Below are positions 32,258 through 40,983 of a DNA stretch of 64,000 bases, piece after piece. The notes under the pieces were generated by a model. That model saw nothing but the letters and a program-made list of their open reading frames with translations. It was not told the DNA's origin and searched no databases. Origin of the DNA: Pseudomonas sp. ANT_J12 (GTDB lineage Bacteria > Pseudomonadota > Gammaproteobacteria > Pseudomonadales > Pseudomonadaceae); NCBI RefSeq assembly GCF_008370045.1, contig NZ_VOBN01000021.1, forward strand, positions 35,353 through 99,352, in the 5' to 3' direction. A program made the position numbers and the translations under genes. How positions within the stretch are numbered: position 1 is the first letter of the stretch; each line of letters opens with the position of its first letter.

Positions 32258-35200
32258 TCATACCACCACCTCTTTCGACTCGGTCTTGCCAAAGCGGCGT
32301 CCCAACCGATCGAAATACAGGTAAATCACTGGCGTAGTGAACAAGGTCAGCACCTGACTCACCAGCAACCCGCCAACCATCACCAGGCCCAGCGGTTGAC
32401 GCAATTCCGCGCCCGAACCGGTAGCGAGCATCAACGGCACCGCGCCGAACAACGCCGCCAGGGTGGTCATCAGGATTGGCCGGAACCGCAGCAACGCCGC
32501 TTGATAGATCGCTTGCTCCGGCGCCATGCCCTGATTGCGCTCAGCGTCGAGGGCGAAGTCGATCATCATGATCGCGTTCTTTTTCACGATGCCGATCAGC
32601 AAGATGATGCCGATGATCGCGATCATCCCCAGGTCGTTGCCGGTCAGCAGCAGCGCCAGCAATGCACCGACCGCCGCCGAGGGCAAGGTCGAGAGGATGG
32701 TGATCGGGTGAATGTAGCTCTCGTAGAGCACGCCGAGCACGATGTACATGGTCACCACCGCCGCCAGGATCAGCAGCAAAGTGCTCGACAGCGACGCCTG
32801 GAACGCTTCGGCCGCGCCCTGGAACTGGGTCTGCACGCCAATCGGCATGCCGATGTCCTTCTGCACCTGGTCGATAACGTCCACCGCATGCCCCAGCGCC
32901 ACGCCGGGCGCCAGGTTGAACGACATCATCACCGCCGGGAACTGGCCGATGTGGGTGATCGCCAATTGCGTCTGGCGTTGTTCGACATGGGCGAGACTGG
33001 ACAGGCGCACCTGACCGCCATCGGTGGTCTTGACGTGAATCTGGTTCAGCGCGTCCGGGCCGATTTTCTCGCCGGACTGGGATTGCAGGACCACGCGATA
33101 CTGGCTGGCCTGGGTGTAAATCGTGGAAATCTGCCGCTGGCCGAAGGCGTCGTACAGCGCATCGGTGATGTTCGACACCGACACCCCGACCCGGGACGCC
33201 GCATCGCGGTCGATCACCAGGTACACCTGCAACCCCTTGTCTTGCAGATCGCTGGCGACGTCGGTCAATTCCGGGCGCTGGGCCAGGGCTTGGACCAGAC
33301 GGCTGCTCCACAGGCTGAGCAACTCCGAGTCCGGCGACGACATGCTGAACTGGTACTGCGTGCGGCTGACTCGGTCCTCGATGGTCAGGTCTTGCACCGG
33401 TTGCATGAACAGGCGAATGCCGACCAGTTTGTCCACTTCCGGTTGCAGTCGGGCAATGATCTTGGTCGCACTGAGGTCCCGGGCGTTGTGGGGCTTGAGG
33501 TTGATCAGCATGCGACCGCTGTTGAGCGTCGAGTTGTCACCGTCTACGCCGATGTAGGACGACAGGCTTTCCACCGATGGATCGGCCAGGATGACTTTGG
33601 CCAGTTCCTGCTGGCGCTCGCTCATCGCCGCAAAGGAAATCGACTGCGGCGCCTCGGAAATGCCCTGGATCACCCCGGTGTCCTGCACCGGGAAGAAGCC
33701 CTTGGGCACCACCATATAAAGGAACACGGTCAGGCCGAGGGTGGCGATGGCCACCAGCAAGGTCAGCGGCTGGTGCTTGAGCACCCACTGCAATTTGCGC
33801 CCGTAGGCGGCGATCATCCAGTCGATGGTCGCGCCGCTGGCCCGGTAGAAACGGCCCTGTTCTTCTTCCTTCGGTTCCCGCTTGAGCAGCCGCGCGCACA
33901 TCATCGGCGTCAGGGTCAGGGACACCACGAGGGAAATCAGGATCGCCACCGCCAACGTGATGGCGAACTCGCGGAACAGGCGCCCGACCACGTCGGCCAT
34001 GAACAGCAGCGGGATCAGTACCGCAATCAGCGACAGGGTCAGGGAAATCAGGGTGAAGCCGATCTGCTTGGCGCCCTTGAGTGCCGCTTGCAGAGGACTG
34101 TCGCCCTCCTCGATGTATCGGGAAATGTTCTCCAGCATCACGATGGCATCGTCCACCACAAAACCGGTGGCGATGGTCAGGGCCATCAGGGTCAGGTTGT
34201 TGACCGAGAACCCCGCGAGGTACATCACGCCAAACGTGCCGATCAGCGACAGCGGCACGGCCACCGACGGAATGATGGTCGCGCTGGCGCGGCGCAGGAA
34301 CAGGAACGTCACCATCACCACCAGGGCGATGGCGATCAGCAGTTCGTGTTGCACGTCCGTCACGGAGGCGCGGATGGTCTGGGTGCGGTCGGTCAGGACG
34401 GTGACGTCGAGGCCGGCCGGCAGGTTGTCGGTGATGCTCGGCAGCAACGCCTTGATCCGGTCCACCACCTCGATGACATTGGCCCCGGGCTGGCGCTGGA
34501 TGTTCAGCAGCACGGCCTGGTTTTCATTGGCCCAAGCGGCCAGGCGTTCGTTCTCGGCGCCATCAACGATTTCCGCCACGTCCTTGAGCCGCAACGGCGC
34601 GCCGTTGGCGTAGGCCAGGATCAGGTTGGCGTAGTCCTTGGGCGAGGTCAGTTGGTCGTTGGCGTCGAGCATCGACACCCGGGTCGGGCCGTCGAAGTTA
34701 CCTTTGGGCTGGTTGACGTTGGAAGCACCGACGAGGGTGCGAACGTCGGACAGGTTCAAGCCATTGGCCGCCAGGGCCTCGGGGTTGACCTTGATTCGCA
34801 CCGCCTGACGCTGGCCGCCGGCGATGCTGACCATGCCGACGCCACTGATCTGGGCGATTTTCTGCGCCATGCGGGTATCGACCAAGTCATTGAGCTTGGG
34901 CAACAGCATGGTTTTGGAGGTGATGGCGAGGGTCAGCACCGGGGTGTCCGCCGGGTTGACCTTGTTGTACACCGGCGGTGCCGGCAGGTCCTTGGGCAGC
35001 AGGTTGGTCGCGGCGTTGATCGCGGCTTGCACCTGTTGCTCGGCGACATCCATGTTGATGTCGAGGCTGAAGCGCAGGGTCAGTACCGAGGCGCCGCCCG
35101 AGCTGGTGGAGGCCATTTGCGTCAGGCCCGGCATTTGCCCGAACTGGCGCTCAAGGGGCGCGGTTACGGCGCTGGTCATCACGTCCGGGCTGGCGCCGGG

Positions 35201-35353
35201 ATAGAGGGTCATGACGCGGATGGTCGGGTAATCGACCTGGGGCAACGCCGACACCGGCAGCAAACGGTAAGCGATGATGCCGGCCAGAATAATGGCGAGC
35301 ATGCTCAGGGTCGTGGCGACCGGGCGAAGGATGAACAGCCGCGAGATGTTCAT
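32258..35353 (-). CDS. muxB: RND efflux pump inner membrane subunit, MuxB/MdtB-like
   Basis: 1031-aa HAE1-family transporter starting MNISRLFILRPVATTL. TM4 aspartates are in TIATGFVVDDAIVMLENI; the repeat half has MYIVLGVLYESYIHP. Similar to muxC but clearly diverged, as expected for the two members of a heterotrimeric pump. The ATG overlaps the muxA stop by 4 bases (35350-35353). Acts with the MuxA adaptor and OpmB channel to expel drugs across both membranes. Confidence 0.92.
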   Translation of the reverse strand: MNISRLFILRPVATTLSMLAIILAGIIAYRLLPVSALPQVDYPTIRVMTLYPGASPDVMTSAVTAPLERQFGQMPGLTQMASTSSGGASVLTLRFSLDINMDVAEQQVQAAINAATNLLPKDLPAPPVYNKVNPADTPVLTLAITSKTMLLPKLNDLVDTRMAQKIAQISGVGMVSIAGGQRQAVRIKVNPEALAANGLNLSDVRTLVGASNVNQPKGNFDGPTRVSMLDANDQLTSPKDYANLILAYANGAPLRLKDVAEIVDGAENERLAAWANENQAVLLNIQRQPGANVIEVVDRIKALLPSITDNLPAGLDVTVLTDRTQTIRASVTDVQHELLIAIALVVMVTFLFLRRASATIIPSVAVPLSLIGTFGVMYLAGFSVNNLTLMALTIATGFVVDDAIVMLENISRYIEEGDSPLQAALKGAKQIGFTLISLTLSLIAVLIPLLFMADVVGRLFREFAITLAVAILISLVVSLTLTPMMCARLLKREPKEEEQGRFYRASGATIDWMIAAYGRKLQWVLKHQPLTLLVAIATLGLTVFLYMVVPKGFFPVQDTGVIQGISEAPQSISFAAMSERQQELAKVILADPSVESLSSYIGVDGDNSTLNSGRMLINLKPHNARDLSATKIIARLQPEVDKLVGIRLFMQPVQDLTIEDRVSRTQYQFSMSSPDSELLSLWSSRLVQALAQRPELTDVASDLQDKGLQVYLVIDRDAASRVGVSVSNITDALYDAFGQRQISTIYTQASQYRVVLQSQSGEKIGPDALNQIHVKTTDGGQVRLSSLAHVEQRQTQLAITHIGQFPAVMMSFNLAPGVALGHAVDVIDQVQKDIGMPIGVQTQFQGAAEAFQASLSSTLLLILAAVVTMYIVLGVLYESYIHPITILSTLPSAAVGALLALLLTGNDLGMIAIIGIILLIGIVKKNAIMMIDFALDAERNQGMAPEQAIYQAALLRFRPILMTTLAALFGAVPLMLATGSGAELRQPLGLVMVGGLLVSQVLTLFTTPVIYLYFDRLGRRFGKTESKEVVV

Positions 35354-36660
35354 GCGCCCTTCTTCACCTTGTCATTGGCGGTCGCTTCAGTGGTTTTCGC
35401 CGCGGATTTGCCTTGCAGGTGTTCGGTCGGGGTGGTCGGCACATCCTGGCTGTCGTTGACCACTTCCACTTCACTGCCTTCCTTGAGGCGGTCGGTGCCT
35501 TCCAGGACCACGCGATCACCGACGGCCAGGCCTTCGGTGATGACGGTGTTGTCACCGTCGCTGGCGCCGACTTTCAGTTGACGAATCTTGACCTTGTTGT
35601 CCCCGTCCATGGCGTAGACGAAGGTGCCGTTGGTGCCGAACTGGATCGCCGCCGAGGGCGCGAGCACCACGTCTTTGAGGGTGTCGGCCAGCAGGTGCAC
35701 GTTGACGAACTGATTGGGGAACAACGCTTGATCGCGGTTATCGTAGCGGGCCTTGAATTTCAGGGTACCGGTGGTGACGTCGATCTGGTTGTCCAGGCTC
35801 TGCAGTACGCCGCTGGCCTGGATTTTCATGTCACCACGGTCCCACGCTTCGACCGGCAATTTGGCGCCGGAGTGGTAACGGGCGAGCACGGTGTCGAGGC
35901 TGTTTTCCGGCAGGGTGAAAACGACGCTGATCGGTTGGGTCTGGGTGATGATCGCCAGCGCGGTGGTGTCGTTGGCGGCGACGAGGTTGCCGACGTCGAG
36001 CTGACGCAAACCGACACGCCCGGTGATCGGCGCGCGGATCTTGGTGAATTCGAGATTGAGCTTGGCGTCGTTGACCGCCGCCTGGTTGGTCTTGACCGTG
36101 CCCAGGTATTGGCCGACCAGTGCTTCGGCGGTGTCGAGGGTCTGCTTGGCGATGCTGTCTTCTTTAAACAGACCGCGATAGCGCTCGACGTCGACCTGGG
36201 CGTTTTTCAGTTGCGCCTGGTTTTGCAGCAAGGTGCCTTCGGCCTGAAGCAAGGCGTTCTGGTAAGGACGCGGGTCGATCTCGGCCAGCAAGTCCCCGGC
36301 CTTGACCACCTGCCCTTCCTCGAAGGCAATCTTCATCAACTCGCCGGCCACGCGGCTGCGAACATTGATGGTGTTGAGCGCCGTGACCGTGCCCAGCGCC
36401 TTGTAATACAGCGGGAAGTCACCCTTGACCGCCGGGGCCACCCGCACCGGGATCGGCCCGGTCGCGCCGCCAAAGCCCGGACGCATGCCCCCGGACTTGC
36501 CCGTATGCCCGGCAACGGCTTTCGGCTTTTCGCCCGTTTTATGCTCGGTGCCGGCTGGCCAGAATTTCCAGCACACGCCAGCGACGACCAACAGGACAAG
36601 CAGGCCGAGCAGCCAGCGACGGGGACTACGGGAGGAGGATTGCATTGAATGATCAACCAT
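35350..36660 (-). CDS. muxA: RND efflux membrane fusion protein, MuxA/MdtA-like
   Basis: 436-aa periplasmic adaptor. An N-terminal membrane anchor (WLLGLLVLLVVAGVCW) is followed by RVAPAVKGDFPLYYKALGTVTALNTI (barrel-sandwich half), an alpha-hairpin (EGTLLQNQAQLKNAQVDVERY), RAPITGRVGLRQLDVG and a beta-barrel region. The C-terminal tail is Lys/Thr-rich. The start is uncertain: 36660 is chosen, but 36702 and 36645 are in frame and none has a strong ribosome site. First gene of the four-gene efflux operon. No adjacent two-component system or TetR regulator is seen. Confidence 0.88.
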   Translation of the reverse strand: MVDHSMQSSSRSPRRWLLGLLVLLVVAGVCWKFWPAGTEHKTGEKPKAVAGHTGKSGGMRPGFGGATGPIPVRVAPAVKGDFPLYYKALGTVTALNTINVRSRVAGELMKIAFEEGQVVKAGDLLAEIDPRPYQNALLQAEGTLLQNQAQLKNAQVDVERYRGLFKEDSIAKQTLDTAEALVGQYLGTVKTNQAAVNDAKLNLEFTKIRAPITGRVGLRQLDVGNLVAANDTTALAIITQTQPISVVFTLPENSLDTVLARYHSGAKLPVEAWDRGDMKIQASGVLQSLDNQIDVTTGTLKFKARYDNRDQALFPNQFVNVHLLADTLKDVVLAPSAAIQFGTNGTFVYAMDGDNKVKIRQLKVGASDGDNTVITEGLAVGDRVVLEGTDRLKEGSEVEVVNDSQDVPTTPTEHLQGKSAAKTTEATANDKVKKGA

Positions 36661-36792
36661 GGGCGCGGGGGCTTCTTTTACAGGAGGCTGAACGATAAGC
36701 ACTGGCGAGCGTTAAGCAAAGCGGCTTTACCGGCAATTTACCTTCGGCTTACGTAACAGGAGGTTTTGCTAAGACACTGAAGCACAAATGAA

Positions 36793-36823
36793 AACGGCCT
36801 GGACAGAGCCAGGCCGTTAACAA
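36793..36823 (-). terminator. rho-independent terminator of tpx
   Basis: AACGGCCTGG / CCAGGCCGTT stem (36793-36818) followed on the minus strand by TTTTC, 15 bases beyond the tpx stop. Confidence 0.85.
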
Positions 36824-36833
36824 TTGTAAAACC

Positions 36834-37334
36834 TTACTTGAGAACGGCGAGGGCCGCTTCGTAGTTAGGCTCTTCAGCGATTTCTTTAACCAGCTCGCTG
36901 TGCAGCACGTTGTCGTTTTCATCCAGCACCACGACAGCGCGAGCGGTCAGGCCTTTGAGCGGGCCGTCAGCAATGGCCACGCCGTAGTTTTCGATGAACT
37001 CGGCGCCACGCAGGGTCGACAGGTTCTGTACGTTTTCCAGGCCTTCGGCGCCGCAGAAGCGGGCCTGGGCGAACGGCAGGTCAGCGGAGATGCACAGCAC
37101 GACAGTGTTGGCGACGTCGTTGGCCTGGGCGTTGAACTTGCGAACCGAAGTGGCGCAGGTCGGGGTGTCGACGCTTGGGAAGATGTTCAGCACTTTACGC
37201 TTGCCGGCGAAGCTCGCCAGGGTCACGTCCGACAGATTGCCGGCAACCAGGGAAAAGGCTGGCGCCTTGGAACCGGCTTGTGGCAGTTGGCCGTTGACTT
37301 GAACCGGGTTGCCTTTAAGAGTGACTTGAGCCAT
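36834..37334 (-). CDS. tpx: thiol peroxidase Tpx
   Basis: 166-aa atypical 2-Cys peroxiredoxin that reduces hydroperoxides, recycled by thioredoxin. The peroxidatic Cys lies in SVDTPTCATSVRKFN (about residue 60), and the resolving Cys in ARFCGAEGL (about 94). Opening MAQVTLKGNPVQVNGQLP is typical. Cytoplasmic or periplasmic; no signal peptide is seen. Its own terminator follows, so it is probably monocistronic. Confidence 0.95.
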   Translation of the reverse strand: MAQVTLKGNPVQVNGQLPQAGSKAPAFSLVAGNLSDVTLASFAGKRKVLNIFPSVDTPTCATSVRKFNAQANDVANTVVLCISADLPFAQARFCGAEGLENVQNLSTLRGAEFIENYGVAIADGPLKGLTARAVVVLDENDNVLHSELVKEIAEEPNYEAALAVLK

Positions 37335-37478
37335 GAACGGAGTCCTTCTGGAGGTGTTGTTGGAAATCTGAAGAGGCCGAAGTTAACCACGAAATGGCCC
37401 GACGACCTATGCCCGGATACAAATTGTGATGTGCCAGCGCACAAATTGGATACACCACATACAAGCGACACAAAAACC

Positions 37479-37570
37479 CTGTAGGAGCGAGGCTTGCCCG
37501 CGAAGGCCACACTGCGGTGTATCAGGCGAACCGCATCATCGTTCTTCGCGGGCAAGCCCCGCTCCTACAG
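37479..37570. repeat. inverted pair of REP elements
   Basis: CTGTAGGAGCGAGGCTTGCC and inverse, ending GCAAGCCCCGCTCCTACAG. It fills part of the 464-bp gap 37335-37798; the remainder shows no gene. Confidence 0.85.
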
Positions 37571-37798
37571 GTCTGTGTTCAGGCCAGCAACCGCAGCCTA
37601 TTGCGATGCCGCGCCGCCAATGGCCGCCAGGTCGGTATATAGCGTACCGCCCTCTCCCGCCGCCACCCGGTGTTCATGACGAAAGGCAGCCAGCATCTCC
37701 TACGCTAAAAAGACGGCTTTTTTTCAGCCGCACTGTCGATTCAGCAAATGGCCATTCGACTAGCCAGTGAAGCACTCACATCCAGCGGAGATAACACC

Positions 37799-38224
37799 AT
37801 GCAATTCATGATCATTGTCAAAGCCAGCCCGGATTCCGAGGCCGGCGTGATGCCCACCGAGGAACTGCTGACCGCGATGGGCAACTACAACGAGGAACTG
37901 GCCAAGGCTGGCATCCTCCTTTCGTGCGATGGCTTGCAACCCAGCAGCAAAGGCGCCCGCGTGCGTTTCTCCGGGGACAAACGCACGGTGATCGACGGCC
38001 CGTTCGCCGAAACCAAGGAGCTGATCGCCGGTTATTGGCTCTGGGAAGTGAAATCGAAAGAAGAAGCCATCGAATGGGTCAAACGCTGCCCGAACCCGAT
38101 GCCAGGGACGGACGCCGAGATCGAGATTCGCCCGGTGTACTCGGCCGAGGATTTCGGCCCCGAGTTCACGCCGCAGTTGCGTGAGCAGGAAGAACGAATC
38201 CGTGCGCAGGCGAAAAAGAGCTGA
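37799..38224 (+). CDS. YciI/DGPF-domain protein
   Basis: 141-aa YCII-related protein with the DGPF core (VIDGPFAETKELIAGYWLWEVKS). Proteins of this type often pair with an ECF sigma factor; none is present here. GGAG precedes the ATG. The fold is a ferredoxin-like dimer; the reaction, if any, is not known. Single gene. Confidence 0.85.
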   Translation: MQFMIIVKASPDSEAGVMPTEELLTAMGNYNEELAKAGILLSCDGLQPSSKGARVRFSGDKRTVIDGPFAETKELIAGYWLWEVKSKEEAIEWVKRCPNPMPGTDAEIEIRPVYSAEDFGPEFTPQLREQEERIRAQAKKS

Positions 38225-38514
38225 ATCGATGTCCTGGCGGGCACAGCCAGTGTGCCCGCCTCCCCCTGTAAATCCTCACATCCCGCATCAACCCCCGCCG
38301 GCAACCTACTGTTTCGCATTAACTTTTTAGCACACAGAAAAAACGCAAATACGCTCACAAAACCAAAGAATTAACCCCTTGGACTGGATAACCCGCGGTT
38401 AGCTGCTAGCTTCAAAAGACGTGTCCTGCAGGCTTGATTAGGAAAAAGACTACGCAGTAAAGGCCAAGAATATGGCCGAGTTCGTCCACTGAGCCACCAA
38501 GGAACCGGGGAATC

Positions 38515-39306
38515 ATGTCGAAAATCCAGGGAACCCACGCCTTTTTATCGGGGGCACTCCTGGCGTATGCCTTTTGTGCGCACGCCGATAACGCCGAGGA
38601 AGCCAATAAAAGCAACAACCCGCTGAATCTGGCGCCGGGCGCCAATCTGCAGGACTACTACACGCCCAAACTCTACGACACCAACGTCCACACCAACGAC
38701 ACCTTGCTGCGCGGCACCTTGCCGGTGGCCCCCAACGATTTCATCGGCGTCCCGCAATTGCTGCGCGCGACCTTGCCGATCAGCACCCGCCCCGACCCGC
38801 ACAACGGCTACAGCACCGGCATCGGTGACCTGAACCTGTTCGATATCTTCCTGCTCAAGACCGACGGCGTGCAGCTGGGCATCGGCCCGCAAATCACGGC
38901 GCCGACCGCCGAGCAGGATGAATTGGGCACCGGCAAGTGGCAGGCCGGCCTCGCCGCGATTGCCATCGACTCGTCACCCCGGGGCCTGCTGGGTGCGCTG
39001 GTGCAATATCAAAGTTCGTTCGCCGGCGACCATGATCGCGCCCACGTCGAAACCGCGACCCTGCAGCCGTTCATCATCCATAACCTGCCCAAGGGCTGGT
39101 ACCTGCGCTCCACCGGCACTTGGACCTTCGACCTGAAGAACGACACCCATTACATCCCCATCGGTTTCGGTGGCGGCAAGGTCTGGAAGTCCGGGACCAA
39201 CATTTTCAACGCCTTCGTTGAACCCCAGTGGACAGTCGAGCGTAAAGGCGATGGCTTGCCGCAATTCACGCTGTTCGCCGGGATCAACGTCACCTTCGGC
39301 AAATAA
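38515..39306 (+). CDS. outer membrane beta-barrel protein, function unknown
   Basis: 263 aa with a signal peptide (about 1-24, cleaving after CAHA). The rest consists of alternating beta strands and Gly/Asn/Asp turns, ending in NVTFGK. Homologues in pseudomonads often carry the misleading name neuromedin U. Start preceded by GGGGAATC. It lies 10 bases upstream of a truncated DUF1254 gene, a pairing that suggests a shared envelope role. No catalytic motif is seen. Confidence 0.75.
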   Translation: MSKIQGTHAFLSGALLAYAFCAHADNAEEANKSNNPLNLAPGANLQDYYTPKLYDTNVHTNDTLLRGTLPVAPNDFIGVPQLLRATLPISTRPDPHNGYSTGIGDLNLFDIFLLKTDGVQLGIGPQITAPTAEQDELGTGKWQAGLAAIAIDSSPRGLLGALVQYQSSFAGDHDRAHVETATLQPFIIHNLPKGWYLRSTGTWTFDLKNDTHYIPIGFGGGKVWKSGTNIFNAFVEPQWTVERKGDGLPQFTLFAGINVTFGK

Positions 39307-39316
39307 GGATTTTGAT

Positions 39317-39998
39317 ATGCATATTGCACTGCGTGCGGCGGGTTTCAGCGTCATGGCGATGTTCGTCAGTTGCGGCGTGGGCGCCCAGGCGCACGCCCAG
39401 GGCCTCGACACCCGTATCGGCGACGTGGCCATGGAAGGCGAACTTCCGGCCCATGAATCCATCGCCAAGCTTTACGCCGAGCTGGATTTCCAGCAGGCGA
39501 CCCAGAGTTACCTGTGGGCCTTGCCGCTGGTGTCCTACGCCCAATGGCAGGAAGAGTTTCGCGACAAGCTCGGCGCCCACAGCGGCGACCTGATGGTGCT
39601 CAACAGTTACGAAGACAAGCTCGGCGTGATCACCGCCAACGCCACCACGCCGTACATCCTCGGCTTCGTCGACCTGAATGAAACCGGGCCACTGGTGATT
39701 GAACTGCCACCCGGCCCGACGGCGGGCGGCATCGGTGATTTCTGGCAACGGGCAATCATCGACATGGGCCAGACCGGCCCGGACAAAGGCAAGGGCGGCA
39801 AGTACTTGGTGCTGCCACCGGGCGCCGAGCCACCGGCCGACGCCGGCAAGTATTACTTGGCCAAGTCGGAAACCATGAACGTGCTGGTGGGTTTCCGCGT
39901 ACTCGACCCGGACCCGGCGAAAGGCAAGGCGCTGGTCGAACCGCGGCTATGACGCGCTGCTCAGTTATTACAACCGGATGGCCCGCGTCGACTATTGA
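39317..39998 (+). pseudogene. DUF1254 protein gene with internal deletion
   Basis: The open frame 39317-39952 gives 211 aa: signal peptide (MHIALRAAGFSVMAMF...AHAQG), then the DUF1254 start (SYLWALPLVSYAQW, NATTPYILGFVDLNETGPLVIELPPG). It stops after KALVEPRL. In the next frame, 39942-39998 reads GYDALLSYYNRMARVDY and a stop, which looks like the C-terminus of a full-length protein. Full-length DUF1254/DUF1214 proteins are about 450-500 aa, so the middle and the DUF1214 domain appear deleted with a frameshift at about 39940. AAGGA precedes the ATG. Confidence 0.75.
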
Positions 39999-40036
39999 GG
40001 GACGTGTTGCGAAGGTTGCGGGTGGTCTGCTCCGCC

Positions 40037-40096
40037 GTCTTCGCGGGCAAGCCTCGCTCCTACATGATCGTTCCCACGCAGAGCGTGGGAACGATC
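40037..40096. repeat. half REP joined to a collapsed copy of the dispersed repeat
   Basis: TTCGCGGGCAAGCCTCGCTC (half REP) is followed by only the two outer arms of the dispersed repeat, GATCGTTCCCACGCAGAGCG... (40066-40096), a 31-bp near-perfect palindrome with the centre lost. Confidence 0.75.
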
Positions 40097-40104
40097 AATG
40101 AGGA

Positions 40105-40776
40105 CTACTTGGACTTGAGCTTCAAATACGACTGATGCAGATCCGAAGCCCAGCCATCGATCACGCTTTTCACGTCATCGGCCTTCATCACTTGAGTGTC
40201 GTTCTCCAGCGGTTTGCCGGTGCCTTTGCGCACCACCTGGGCCACCACCGTGTTGTTGCCGCCATCGAGGAATACCGCCTCTGTCGCCAGGGTGGTTTCC
40301 TGATCGCGAATCCCGCTGGCCGTGCTGACCGCCGCTGCCACTAACGCAATCGGGATCACTTCGTAGGGCTTGAGGCCTTCGGTCTTGCTGCTGACTGCGG
40401 TAATTGCCGCGCGCACCACGATCACGCCGGGCCCTGGGCCGGCGGCCAATGGCAGGGATTTACCCAGTTCGCGCTTGAGCGCCTGGTCGTAGTAACCGGT
40501 GATGCCGTTGAGGGTGGCCTGGGGGATTTTCACGGTGGGTTGCGGCTGGGGATAGAGCTGGGTCGGCTCGATGTAGACGCTGGTGAATTTATCGATTTTG
40601 AGTTTGGGGTCCATCCAGCGCATCACCTCGGCACCCGACGGTGACTTGGCTTCCTTGAGCTGGCTGTAGTCCTTGAGAAACCCCGAATACTGGCCCGGCT
40701 CGACCACTTTACTGGAGCAGCCAACCACCCCGATCGAGGCGATGCACAGTGTGCTCATCATTAACGCAAGCTTCAT
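40105..40776 (-). CDS. DUF3313-type lipoprotein
   Basis: 223 aa. Lipoprotein signal with lipobox GVVGC (Cys20), then SGFLKDYSQLKEAKSPSGAEVMRWMDP, typical of DUF3313. The second half is an Ala/Val-rich domain (GVIVVRAAITAVSS). CAGGAG precedes the ATG. Likely anchored in the outer membrane, facing the periplasm. Divergent from the multiheme cytochrome gene across about 200 bp. Function unknown. Confidence 0.8.
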   Translation of the reverse strand: MKLALMMSTLCIASIGVVGCSSKVVEPGQYSGFLKDYSQLKEAKSPSGAEVMRWMDPKLKIDKFTSVYIEPTQLYPQPQPTVKIPQATLNGITGYYDQALKRELGKSLPLAAGPGPGVIVVRAAITAVSSKTEGLKPYEVIPIALVAAAVSTASGIRDQETTLATEAVFLDGGNNTVVAQVVRKGTGKPLENDTQVMKADDVKSVIDGWASDLHQSYLKLKSK

Positions 40777-40983
40777 GCTGTTACTCCTGTAAGAGGTCGA
40801 TAAAGAGACCTAGGTAGTTATAGCCAAATCTCAATAATCTGCCGTCATCCTCATCAAAGGTTCATCCAGGGCTGTGGCTCAGCGCACAAAGCCCATTTGA
40901 CAGACGCTGGCCATCCGGCAAAGCTGCACCCAGCTTCAAAGCGCGCCCTGAACGGCCAACGCACTCGGACTACGGAAGTCGCA

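Noticed and set aside
29104..35581. Very long open frames (over 1000 codons) on the plus strand opposite muxB and muxC
   Set aside because: They mirror the codons of strongly conserved RND genes. Their translations are rich in His, Gln, Arg and Gly without domains, as expected for antisense frames in GC-rich DNA.
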